From NCBI GenBank assembly GCA_936924635.1, contig CAKZHP010000126.1:1-43504 (forward strand): DNA of 43,504 nt. The letters are read 5' to 3'. The notes under the pieces were generated by a model. The model had not been told where the DNA came from, searched no databases, and was given only the letters and a program-made list of their open reading frames with translations. The position numbers and the translations under genes are program-made. This document shows, piece after piece, positions 33,709 to 40,766 of the stretch (position 1 is its first letter; every line of letters begins with the position of its first letter). The DNA is from an uncultured Propionibacteriaceae bacterium (GTDB lineage Bacteria > Actinomycetota > Actinomycetes > Propionibacteriales > Propionibacteriaceae).

Positions 33709-34641
33709 CTATCTCGGGGTGATGTTCACCCCGGTCAGGGTCGTCACGGCCTGCTGGTTGCCGAGCGACCAGTACATCCGCGGCTCCCCGGACGCGTCAC
33801 GAGCATCGACGGTCACACCCCACCCGGGGCCCGGCGTCCCCTTCAGCCGGGCGGACAACCGCTCCAGCGTGGCCAGCACCACGCTCGGCGCGACCACCCG
33901 GGGGTCGAACGGCAGCAAGGTGCTGCTCTCCCGGCGGGTGGCGAGCCGCACCGGGAACCGGGAGCGCCGCAGGGTGCGTACGAGCGTGTCCCCACCCGAG
34001 GTGTCGACCCAGACACCGCCCTGGTTGGGGAGCACGCCGAGCGCCAGCACCGTCGACTTGGTGCCGATGACCTCGCCCAGCGCGGCGGTGAGACCGGCCA
34101 CGGTGCTCACGTCGACCTGGGGGACCACGGCACCGTCGCGGGTGAAGAAGACGGTCTGCGACTCCGGGTTCGTGGTGACCGTCATGTAGACGGCGCGGTC
34201 GGCGTACTCGACGATCTGGAGCATCTGGCCGGCGCTCGACCTGGCCGCGGTCTCCGCGACAGCGAACATGCCAGCCAGGTCGGCGACGTTGAAGTCGCGG
34301 GGGTCGAAGATGGCCTGGCCGACGTACTCGGTGTCGGAGTCGACGACCGCGACCCGGCCGTCGCGCCAGGCCCACGTGGTGGCCCTCATCCCCGAGACCA
34401 CGCTCAGCGAGGCCTGCCGTCGCGTGATCTCCACCTTGATGGCGTGAATCGTGCCGGCCGCAGCCACCAGCTCCTTGACGACGGCGGTGGCCTCCCCGGG
34501 CGCTGTGAAGTCCCGCTGAGGGAGCGACGGGGTGGCGCTCGACGCCGAGGGGGAGGGCGGGGTGTCGGGGCCGGTCTCGCGGGAGCACGCGGCGCCGATC
34601 GCCGCCACCGCGGCGCCGAGAACCGCACGTCGCCCGAGCAC
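33709..34641 (-). CDS. predicted lipoprotein, possible Tat substrate
   Basis: From GTG at 34641 the 310-residue product begins MLGRRAVLGAAVAAIGAAC: a twin-arginine pair followed by a short hydrophobic stretch and a lipobox ending at Cys19. A Ser/Pro-rich linker follows to about residue 40, then a beta-rich domain that alternates short strands and turns, without recognised catalytic motif. It resembles LppX/LprAFG-type cell-wall lipoproteins in general layout only; I do not assign the family. The gene is divergent from the 3-methyladenine glycosylase gene, 53 bp away, and convergent with the metallopeptidase gene. Confidence 0.78.
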   Translation of the reverse strand: MLGRRAVLGAAVAAIGAACSRETGPDTPPSPSASSATPSLPQRDFTAPGEATAVVKELVAAAGTIHAIKVEITRRQASLSVVSGMRATTWAWRDGRVAVVDSDTEYVGQAIFDPRDFNVADLAGMFAVAETAARSSAGQMLQIVEYADRAVYMTVTTNPESQTVFFTRDGAVVPQVDVSTVAGLTAALGEVIGTKSTVLALGVLPNQGGVWVDTSGGDTLVRTLRRSRFPVRLATRRESSTLLPFDPRVVAPSVVLATLERLSARLKGTPGPGWGVTVDARDASGEPRMYWSLGNQQAVTTLTGVNITPR

Positions 34642-34694
34642 CGGCTCAGGGTACCCCTGCGGGGGACCCGCCCAGAGGCAGGCAGACTGGGCAG

Positions 34695-35297
34695 GTGCGA
34701 CTCGACCGGCCTGCCTCGCTCGTGGCTCCCGACCTGCTCGGTTGCCTGCTCCGCGTCGACGACGTACGGGTGCGGATCACGGAGGTGGAGGCCTACGAAG
34801 GCGAGGCCGACCCGGCCTCCCACGCCTGGCGAGGGGTGACCCCGCGGACGCGGGTGATGTTCGGGCCGGCCGGTGTCCTCTACGTGTACTTCTCGTACGG
34901 GATGCACTCCGCCGTCAACGTGGTGTGCGGCGAGGACGGCACCGCGTCGGCGGTCCTGCTCCGCGCCGGCGAGGTGGTGGGTGGTCTCGACACCGTACGG
35001 CTCCGGCGCGGCCCCACCGCTCCCGGTGCCGGCCTGGCCCGGGGGCCGGGGAACCTCGGTGCCGCGCTGGGGCTGACCTGGCTCGACTCCGGGCTGGCGC
35101 TCGACGGCGTACGGGCGGAGCTGGTCGCGGGAGAGCCGGTGCCGCACGTGTCGACCGGGCCGCGGGTGGGGGTCAGCCGGGCCGCGGACGTGCCCTGGCG
35201 GTTCTGGATCACCGGTGACCCGACCGTGAGTGCGTACAAGCGGTCACCGCGGGCGGAGCGGCCAGATCCGGAGGTCGGCCGGGCACGGCTGTCCTGA
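34695..35297 (+). CDS. DNA-3-methyladenine glycosylase (MPG/AAG type)
   Basis: This base-excision repair enzyme removes alkylated purines. The 200-residue protein begins with a GTG at 34695 and shows APDLLGCLLRVD, ITEVEAYEGEADPASHAWRG (the catalytic Glu and DNA-intercalating region of the AAG fold), VMFGPAGVLYVYFSYGMH with the wedge Tyr-x-x-Tyr, LLRAGE, and a C-terminal RVGVSRAADVPWRFWITGDP, which is the conserved end of the family. Length matches bacterial AAG homologues. In actinomycetes the gene commonly stands near tyrS; that gene is not in this window. Confidence 0.94.
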   Translation: MRLDRPASLVAPDLLGCLLRVDDVRVRITEVEAYEGEADPASHAWRGVTPRTRVMFGPAGVLYVYFSYGMHSAVNVVCGEDGTASAVLLRAGEVVGGLDTVRLRRGPTAPGAGLARGPGNLGAALGLTWLDSGLALDGVRAELVAGEPVPHVSTGPRVGVSRAADVPWRFWITGDPTVSAYKRSPRAERPDPEVGRARLS

Positions 35298-35337
35298 GGG
35301 GTCGGTGTCCGTGCGGTGCCGTGTGGGAGCGGGCGTC

Positions 35338-35418
35338 GTGGCGTCGCTGCGCTCCGCCACGGCGGGGTTTCGACTCAGGCCCGCTTCGTTCCTCAGCGGG
35401 TCTTCGCTCAACCAGCGG
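35338..35418. repeat. hairpin repeat unit with GCTCAACCAGCGG motif
   Basis: Two stems: GTGGCG/CGCCAC (35338-35343 and 35355-35360) and CCCGCT/AGCGGG (35380-35385 and 35395-35400) with loop TCGTTCCTC, followed by gctcaaccagcgg (35406-35418). The loop and tail match the 8153-8270 array, while the stem sequence is different but paired. It fills most of the 180-bp gap after the glycosylase gene. Confidence 0.85.
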
Positions 35419-35477
35419 TCGTTGCTCGACCGGGGTGGGTGCGGGTGTCCGCGGGTCTGGCTCACTACAGTGACGGG

Positions 35478-35837
35478 GTGACCGAGAGCAGCCGTCCCGC
35501 GCAGGCCGTCGTGACCGTACGCGGCAAGGTCGCGCCGGGGAACCGGGGAGAGCTGGAGCAGTACTACGCCGACGCGATTCCTGTGCTGGAGGGGCCTGGC
35601 GGCATCCACGTCAGCGTCACGTGGGACGACGAGGTGTCGTTCACTCAGACGACGACGTACGAGACGAAGCGTGACCACAGCGAGGACGCCGAGCGGGTGC
35701 GCGACAGCGCCATGATCAAGGGGTTCCTCGACCGCTGGCGGGCCCTGCTCGACGACGAGCCGACGGTGACCGAGTGGTTCGCCGCCGACGGCCTCCCGAC
35801 CCGTACCCGACAGGCCGCGCCGATCGCCGAGGCCTGA
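35478..35837 (+). CDS. small ferredoxin-like alpha/beta protein (ABM-like), uncertain
   Basis: From a GTG at 35478 (after acgggg) the product is 119 residues, soluble and acidic: QAVVTVRGKVAPGNRGELEQYYADAIPVLE, then HVSVTWDDEVSFTQTTTYE, then helices to a polar tail. The alternation resembles a dimeric alpha/beta-barrel (antibiotic biosynthesis monooxygenase-like) domain, but no decisive residues are visible, so the family call is tentative. The start is placed after the hairpin repeat; a longer frame would run through the repeat and is rejected. Neighbours on each side face other directions, so it is probably a single-gene unit. Confidence 0.55.
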   Translation: MTESSRPAQAVVTVRGKVAPGNRGELEQYYADAIPVLEGPGGIHVSVTWDDEVSFTQTTTYETKRDHSEDAERVRDSAMIKGFLDRWRALLDDEPTVTEWFAADGLPTRTRQAAPIAEA

Positions 35838-35877
35838 CCGCCGGACGTCACCACCCAGACGCCCCCGGGTCGCGCGC

Positions 35878-37206
35878 TCAGCGCAGCGGCGCCAGCACCT
35901 GGGCGAGCTCCGGGATCGCCTCGCGGTAGGCCCGGACCAGCTGCCGAGCCACGCCCACGCCGTCGACCAGCGGGTGGTCGGCGAACGCGCGTACGGCCGT
36001 CGTCGGTGACCCCGTCACGGCCGCGTCGATGGTCGCCGCGTACGCCGCCGACACCTGCTGCACCAGCCCCAGCGCGTGACCGCGCAACGTCGTCACCGGC
36101 AGCGGCCGGACACCGCTGGCGTCCACCTCGCAGGGCACCTCCATCACGGTCTCGGGCGGCAGGCCGGCCGCGACGCCGGGCGCCGGCACGTTGAGGATCA
36201 GCGTCGCCGGATCACCGCCGGCGAGGGCGTTCATCAGCGCCAGGGCGACCCGCTCGTACCCGCCGCCGGCCACGTCCTCGGCGTCGCGCTCGGTGTCGCG
36301 CGACTCCGCCATGTACGTCTCGTCGCGCTCGGTGCGCACTCGCACCCACTCCTCGTACGCGCGCTCCGGCCGCGCCCGCACGTCGTCGTAGAACCGGCTC
36401 TGCTGCGCCAGCAGGAACTGCCCTCGCGTGGACTCGGCCTCCCGGATCCCCGCGATCGCCTCCCGCGCGAAGTAGTAGTAGTAGAGGTACTCGTTCGGCA
36501 CCGACCCCAGCTCGGCGAGCCACTGCGGCCCGAAGAGGTGCCCCTCCTCGAAGCCCAGTCGCTCCGGTGTCGCCAGCAGCCCCGGAAGCACGTCGACGCC
36601 GTCGTGCTCCAGCCGCTGCAGCCAACCGAGGTGGTTGAGCCCGGCGTAGTCGATCCGTACGTCTCCCAGCCCCAGCCCCAGCGCCCGCGCGCACCGGGCC
36701 GCGAGCCCGATGGGGGAGTCGCAGATGCCGACCACCCGCTCGCCCAGCACCTGCCGCATCGCCTGCGTCACCATCCCGGCCGGGTTGGTGAAGTTGACCA
36801 CCCACGCATCCGGGCAGACGCGCCGGGCGGTCTCGGCGACCTGCAGGGCGACCGGCACGGTCCGCAGCCCGTACGCGATCCCGCCGGCCCCGGTTGTCTC
36901 CTGGCCGAGCACCCCGTGCGCGAGCGCCACCTGCTCGTCGGCCACACGGCCCTCGAGCCCGCCGACGCGGATCGCCGAGAACACGAAGTCGGCGCCGTCG
37001 AGGGCCTCGTCGAGACTGGTGGTGGCCACCCGGTCCACGTGCCCGGGCGACACCGCGGCCTGCCCGGCGAGCACGTGGTCCATCGCCTCCAGGCGACTCT
37101 TGGCGGTGTCGTGCAGGCTCACCTGCGTGATGCGCTCGTCACCGAGCACCTGCCCGTGCACCAGCGGCACGCGGAACCCGCCGCCGCCCAAGATCGCCAG
37201 CTTCAC
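35878..37206 (-). CDS. glycoside hydrolase family 4 (6-phospho-beta-glucosidase-like)
   Basis: GH4 enzymes use NAD+ and a divalent metal in an oxidation-elimination mechanism to cleave phosphorylated or other glycosides. The 442-residue protein starts with KLAILGGGGFRVP (Rossmann NAD loop), FSAIRVGGLEGRVADEQ, QETTGAGG, NFTNPAG, then CDSPIG with the metal-binding Cys and GLNHLGW with the metal-binding His, all canonical. GTG at 37206 follows gaggga. Lacking a PTS system nearby, the real substrate is uncertain; PTS-imported phospho-beta-glucoside is the usual one. It is divergent from a PfkB kinase gene, 64 bp apart, so the pair probably shares one regulatory region and a sugar pathway. Confidence 0.93.
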   Translation of the reverse strand: MKLAILGGGGFRVPLVHGQVLGDERITQVSLHDTAKSRLEAMDHVLAGQAAVSPGHVDRVATTSLDEALDGADFVFSAIRVGGLEGRVADEQVALAHGVLGQETTGAGGIAYGLRTVPVALQVAETARRVCPDAWVVNFTNPAGMVTQAMRQVLGERVVGICDSPIGLAARCARALGLGLGDVRIDYAGLNHLGWLQRLEHDGVDVLPGLLATPERLGFEEGHLFGPQWLAELGSVPNEYLYYYYFAREAIAGIREAESTRGQFLLAQQSRFYDDVRARPERAYEEWVRVRTERDETYMAESRDTERDAEDVAGGGYERVALALMNALAGGDPATLILNVPAPGVAAGLPPETVMEVPCEVDASGVRPLPVTTLRGHALGLVQQVSAAYAATIDAAVTGSPTTAVRAFADHPLVDGVGVARQLVRAYREAIPELAQVLAPLR

Positions 37207-37270
37207 CGCTCGTCCCTCACAACCCCATCCAATACCATCGGCGCCGTTGGTCCGAGCCCGAGGAGGCACC

Positions 37271-38368
37271 ATGGCCGAGTTCGACCCGCTCGCGTCCGCA
37301 CGGACGCCGGACGAGCCCCGGTTCGACGTCTTCACGTGGGGCACGGTCTTCCTCGACATCGTCTTCGCCGGCCTGCCGCAGCCGCCCACGTCGGGCACCG
37401 AGGTGTTCGCCGCCGGCATGGCGTCGTGCCCCGGTGGCATCGCCAACCTGGCCGTGGCCACCGCCCGGCTCGGGCTGCGTACGTCGCTCGCCGCAGCCTT
37501 CTCCAACGACGACTACGGCGACTTCTGCTGGCGCACGCTGGGGGAGGAGAGCATCGACCTCTCCTGCTCGCAGCGGTTCGAGGACTGGCACTCGCCGGTG
37601 ACCGTGTCGATGTCGTACGCCTCCGACCGCAGCATGGTCACCCATGCCCACCCGGCGCCCGTCGACGCCACCACGATGATCGGGGACCCGCCCCGGTCGA
37701 GGGCCGTGATCATCGACCTGGCCGAGGACTTCGGCCCCGAGTCGTGGGTGGTGCGCTCGCGCGCGGCGGGCTCGCTGGTGTTCGCCGACCTGGGCTGGGA
37801 CCCGGAGGAGCGGTGGGACCCGGCGGTGCTGGACCGGCTCGGCCACTGCGACGCCTTCCTGCCGAACGCCGTCGAGGCCACCGCGTACACGCGCACCAGC
37901 ACGCCGCAGGAAGCCCTGTACGCCCTCGCCGACCTGGTGCCGGTCGCCGTCGTGACCAACGGGTCGGCCGGCGCCCTCGCCATCGACGCGCTCACCGGTG
38001 AGGAGGCGTCTGTCCCCGCGGTGAGCGTGGACGCCCTCGACCCGACCGGCGCGGGCGACGTCTTCGGCGCCGCCTTCGTCACGGGCACGCTGGCCGGCTG
38101 GCCGCTCGCCGACCGGCTGGCCTTCTCCAGCCTCTCCGCCGCGCTTGCGCTGCAGCAGTTCGGCGGGTCGCTGGCCGCCCCCACCTGGGGCGACGTCGCC
38201 GACTGGTGGCGCGTGGTGCGTGGCACGCCGTCGCCCAACAGCTACCAGCGCTCGCTGCAGCGCCGGTACGCCTTCCTCGAGGAGCTGGTCCGTGAGGTGC
38301 CCGAGTGCGCCCACCGGCGGGCCACGGCGACCATCGCCCGGCGAGCGGACGTGCAGGACCTGGGCTGA
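37271..38368 (+). CDS. PfkB family carbohydrate kinase
   Basis: The ribokinase-fold kinase of 365 residues has the N-terminal motif region GMASCPGGIANLAVATARLG (GG dipeptide) and the C-terminal PfkB signature DPTGAGDVFGAAF (about residues 257-269) with the catalytic Asp. AEDFGPESW and FLPNAVEATAYT occupy the usual places. ATG at 37271 follows an excellent SD (aggaggc at 37261-37267). The C-terminal ~45 residues exceed the usual ribokinase length and are charged. It could phosphorylate the sugar released by, or generate the phospho-sugar used by, the divergent GH4 enzyme; this coupling is inference from position. Confidence 0.92.
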   Translation: MAEFDPLASARTPDEPRFDVFTWGTVFLDIVFAGLPQPPTSGTEVFAAGMASCPGGIANLAVATARLGLRTSLAAAFSNDDYGDFCWRTLGEESIDLSCSQRFEDWHSPVTVSMSYASDRSMVTHAHPAPVDATTMIGDPPRSRAVIIDLAEDFGPESWVVRSRAAGSLVFADLGWDPEERWDPAVLDRLGHCDAFLPNAVEATAYTRTSTPQEALYALADLVPVAVVTNGSAGALAIDALTGEEASVPAVSVDALDPTGAGDVFGAAFVTGTLAGWPLADRLAFSSLSAALALQQFGGSLAAPTWGDVADWWRVVRGTPSPNSYQRSLQRRYAFLEELVREVPECAHRRATATIARRADVQDLG

Positions 38369-38475
38369 CGCACAGCTATCGGGGCGACCTCGCTGACGGA
38401 GCGTGCCCCTTGCCACGCTGGCGTATGACTCCCATCCAGGGCGTCGGGTCTGGTGCGCGCTGCGCCTGGTCGCGT

Positions 38476-38754
38476 CTAGCCCCGGTGGCCCAACGCCCGC
38501 CGGTCGACCCTGTCGTCGGCGAACGGCACCCCCTCGGCCCGTAGCCGCGCGGGTGCCGTGCCGCCGTGGCATCCCGGCGGGGTGCCGTCAGCCCGCACCA
38601 CGCGCCACCAGGGGATCTCGTCGGCGATGCGGGCGACGATCCTGCCCACGTGACGCGGGTTGAGACCCGCCTGCTGAGCGATCTCCCCGTACGTCATCAC
38701 CTGGCCCGCCGAGATCTGTGCAGCGAAGTCGCGCACCGCGTCATCGGGCTGCAT
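38476..38754 (-). CDS. alkyltransferase-like (ATL) MGMT-family protein
   Basis: A 92-residue protein with the methyltransferase DNA-binding domain: FAAQISAGQVMTYGEIAQQAGLNPRHVGRIV (recognition helix with Arg finger) followed by PWWRVVRADGT in place of the active-site P-C-H-R-V. The alkyl-acceptor Cys is therefore replaced by Trp, as in ATL proteins, which bind O6-alkylguanine and pass it to nucleotide excision repair. Even the following His is Trp here. ATG at 38754 overlaps the DUF488 stop (38741) by 14 bp, so the two are translated from one mRNA. Confidence 0.9.
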   Translation of the reverse strand: MQPDDAVRDFAAQISAGQVMTYGEIAQQAGLNPRHVGRIVARIADEIPWWRVVRADGTPPGCHGGTAPARLRAEGVPFADDRVDRRALGHRG

Positions 38755-39301
38755 CGTCGCCTGCCGGATAGGTGAGCTCGAGCCCCTCGACCCGCGCGAA
38801 CGGGGTGAGGCTCGCGGGCCGGGTCACGGTCTCGGACATGATGTGCGAGACCGCCACACCACGCACCAGCAGCGCGTCGGTGACCAGCCGACGGTGGCAG
38901 CGCCAGGGGACCGCCTCGCTGCACATGATGGCGGGCGTCTCGGCCGAGGCGATCTGGAGCAGCTCGGTCAGACCACCCAGGAACTGCTCGGTGCTCATGT
39001 AGTCGGCGTAGTCGCGGAACGCCTTCACCTGCCACCCGTCGTTGACGGTCGGTACGCCCGCTGGCGTGTGACGGCGGCCGCCCAGGTCCTCGATCCAGCG
39101 ATAGCCGATGCCGCTGGGCAGCGCGCCCGGGATCGCGTCCCGGTTCCACTGCGGGTGAGCTCGAGAGCCGGGGAAGTGCCGGATGTCGACGAGCACCGTC
39201 ACCTGGTTCGCGCGCAGCATGCGGACCACCTCGTCGAGCTCGCGTGTCGAGTGGCCGATCGTGAGCATGCGCGTGCCCGGCTCGATGGACTCGCTCGACA
39301 T
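38741..39301 (-). CDS. DUF488 family protein
   Basis: The 186-residue protein has the DUF488 signature: TIGHSTRELDEVVRML at the N-terminus, LVDIRHFPGSRAHPQWN, a central YRWIEDLGGRR, and the Cys-containing AIMCSEAVPWRCHRRLV near residue 130-145 (the C-x(n)-C-H-R motif). ATG at 39301 has a perfect SD (gaggagg). Function is unknown; two Cys and His residues suggest metal binding or redox chemistry. It overlaps the ATL gene downstream, which suggests a DNA damage or alkylation-related role by association. The 5' flank abuts the remains of an SDR gene reading the other way. Confidence 0.9.
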   Translation of the reverse strand: MSSESIEPGTRMLTIGHSTRELDEVVRMLRANQVTVLVDIRHFPGSRAHPQWNRDAIPGALPSGIGYRWIEDLGGRRHTPAGVPTVNDGWQVKAFRDYADYMSTEQFLGGLTELLQIASAETPAIMCSEAVPWRCHRRLVTDALLVRGVAVSHIMSETVTRPASLTPFARVEGLELTYPAGDDAAR

Positions 39302-39330
39302 CGTTTCCTCCTCGCCGCACGTCCGCCGAT

Positions 39331-39970
39331 CGCGGCCGCGTCCACCACGCCGCGGCCGACGTCACCAGCCTGGACTCGCTGGCGGCGCTGCACGAGCAGG
39401 TGGCCGAGGCGGTCGGCGACATCGACATCCTCGTCCACGCCGCCGGTGTCAGCGGAGCATAGGGCCTGTTCCAGGAGATCGACGACCAGGGCTGGGTCGA
39501 CACCTTGGAGACCGACCTGCTGGGTGCCGTCCGTGTCGTGCGCCAGTTCCTGCCCTCGCTCCCGCACCGGCGGCTGGGGGCGGCTGGTGCTGCTCGCCTC
39601 CGAGGACGCGGTGCAGCCCTACGACGACGAGCTGCCGTACTGCGTCGCCAAGGCGGGCATCCTGGCGCTGGCGAAGGGGTTGTCCCGGACGTACGTCCGG
39701 GAGGGTCTGCTCGTGAACGCGGTGTCGCCGGCCTTCATCCACACGCCGATGACCGACGCGATGATGGAGAAGCGGGCGGCCGAGCGCGGCACCAGCGTCG
39801 ACGAGGCCATCGAGAGCTTCCTCGACGAGGAGCGCCCGTTCAGGGAGCTAAAGCGCCGTGGTCGCCCGGAGGAGGTCGCCGACGTGATCGCGTTCCTGTG
39901 CTCGGAGCGAGCCTCGTTCGTGCTGGGCTCGAACTACCGCGTCGACTCCGGCTCGGGGGCCACGATCTGA
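39331..39970 (+). pseudogene. degraded SDR family oxidoreductase
   Basis: A short-chain dehydrogenase is readable in pieces. One frame gives ADVTSLDSLAALHEQVAEAVGDIDILVHAAGVSG, then an in-frame TAG at 39460-39462, then GLFQEIDDQGWVDTLETDLLGAVRVVRQFLP. An extra G in the run at 39575-39580 moves the rest to another frame: GRLVLLASEDA, YCVAKAGILALAKG (Y-x-x-x-K kept) and a normal C-terminus SNYRVDSGSGATI. The cofactor-binding N-terminus (about 45 residues) is missing, where the DUF488 promoter now lies. Three independent lesions make this a pseudogene unless the extra G and TAG are sequencing errors. Confidence 0.8.
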
Positions 39971-40022
39971 CCGGGGTCACCCTCCGACGGCGGGGCACAC
40001 GCACGCCGTAGGGTGAGCGCCC

Positions 40023-40730
40023 ATGATCGTGCTGATCCCCGCGTACGAGCCGGACCACCGCCTCATCGACGTCATCACTGACCTCGACCGGGAGCTGCCC
40101 GACGCGGAGCTGCTGGTCGTCGACGACGGGTCGGGCCCTGCGTACGAGGCGGTGTTCGCCGACGTCGCCGCCGCCGGTGCCACCGTGATCGGCTTCCCGG
40201 CCAACCGGGGCAAGGGGGCCGCGCTGAGGTCGGGGTTCGCGTGGGTGATGGAGAACCGGCCCGGGGCCGAGGTGGTCTGCGCCGACTCCGACGGTCAGCA
40301 CCTCGCCGGCGACATCGCCCGGGTCGCGGCTGCGGTGCGCCCGCGGACGATGGTGCTGGGCGGGCGCCGGTTCGCCGGCACCGTGCCCGCGCGCAGCCGG
40401 TTCGGCAACACGGTCACCCGCTACGTGTTCCGCGTCGTCTCCGGCAGCGACGTCCATGACACGCAGACCGGCCTGCGGGCGTACGCGCACGACCTGCTGC
40501 CCTGGCTGGTGAGCGTGCCGGGCGACCGGTTCGAGTACGAGCTGAACCTGCTGCTGGCCGCCCGCGGCGAGGGCATCGAGATCGTCGAGATCGAGATCCA
40601 GACCGTCTACCACCCCACCGAGCACACGTCGCACTTCCGCACCTTCGCCGACTCCTACCGCGTGTACGCACCGATGGTCGCCCACATCGGCACGCGTGTC
40701 CGCCGCGGGCTGCGTCGCACACTCGGCTGA
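40023..40730 (+). CDS. glycosyltransferase family 2 protein
   Basis: The 235-residue GT-A fold enzyme has VLIPAYEPD at the start, LLVVDDGSG (nucleotide-sugar binding), NRGKGAALRSGF and CADSDGQHLAGDI, where D-x-D-like Asp residues bind the metal, then DTQTGLRAY and DRFEYELNLLL. This layout is close to dolichyl/polyprenyl-phosphate sugar synthases (DPM/DPG-like) without C-terminal membrane helices. It may charge polyprenyl phosphate with a hexose for glycan building on the cell surface (inference). ATG at 40023. It is followed 36 bp later by the antiporter gene on the same strand. Confidence 0.9.
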   Translation: MIVLIPAYEPDHRLIDVITDLDRELPDAELLVVDDGSGPAYEAVFADVAAAGATVIGFPANRGKGAALRSGFAWVMENRPGAEVVCADSDGQHLAGDIARVAAAVRPRTMVLGGRRFAGTVPARSRFGNTVTRYVFRVVSGSDVHDTQTGLRAYAHDLLPWLVSVPGDRFEYELNLLLAARGEGIEIVEIEIQTVYHPTEHTSHFRTFADSYRVYAPMVAHIGTRVRRGLRRTLG

Positions 40731-40766
40731 TCCGGGCTGTCGGAGGCCGACCCTAGGCTTCGGAGC

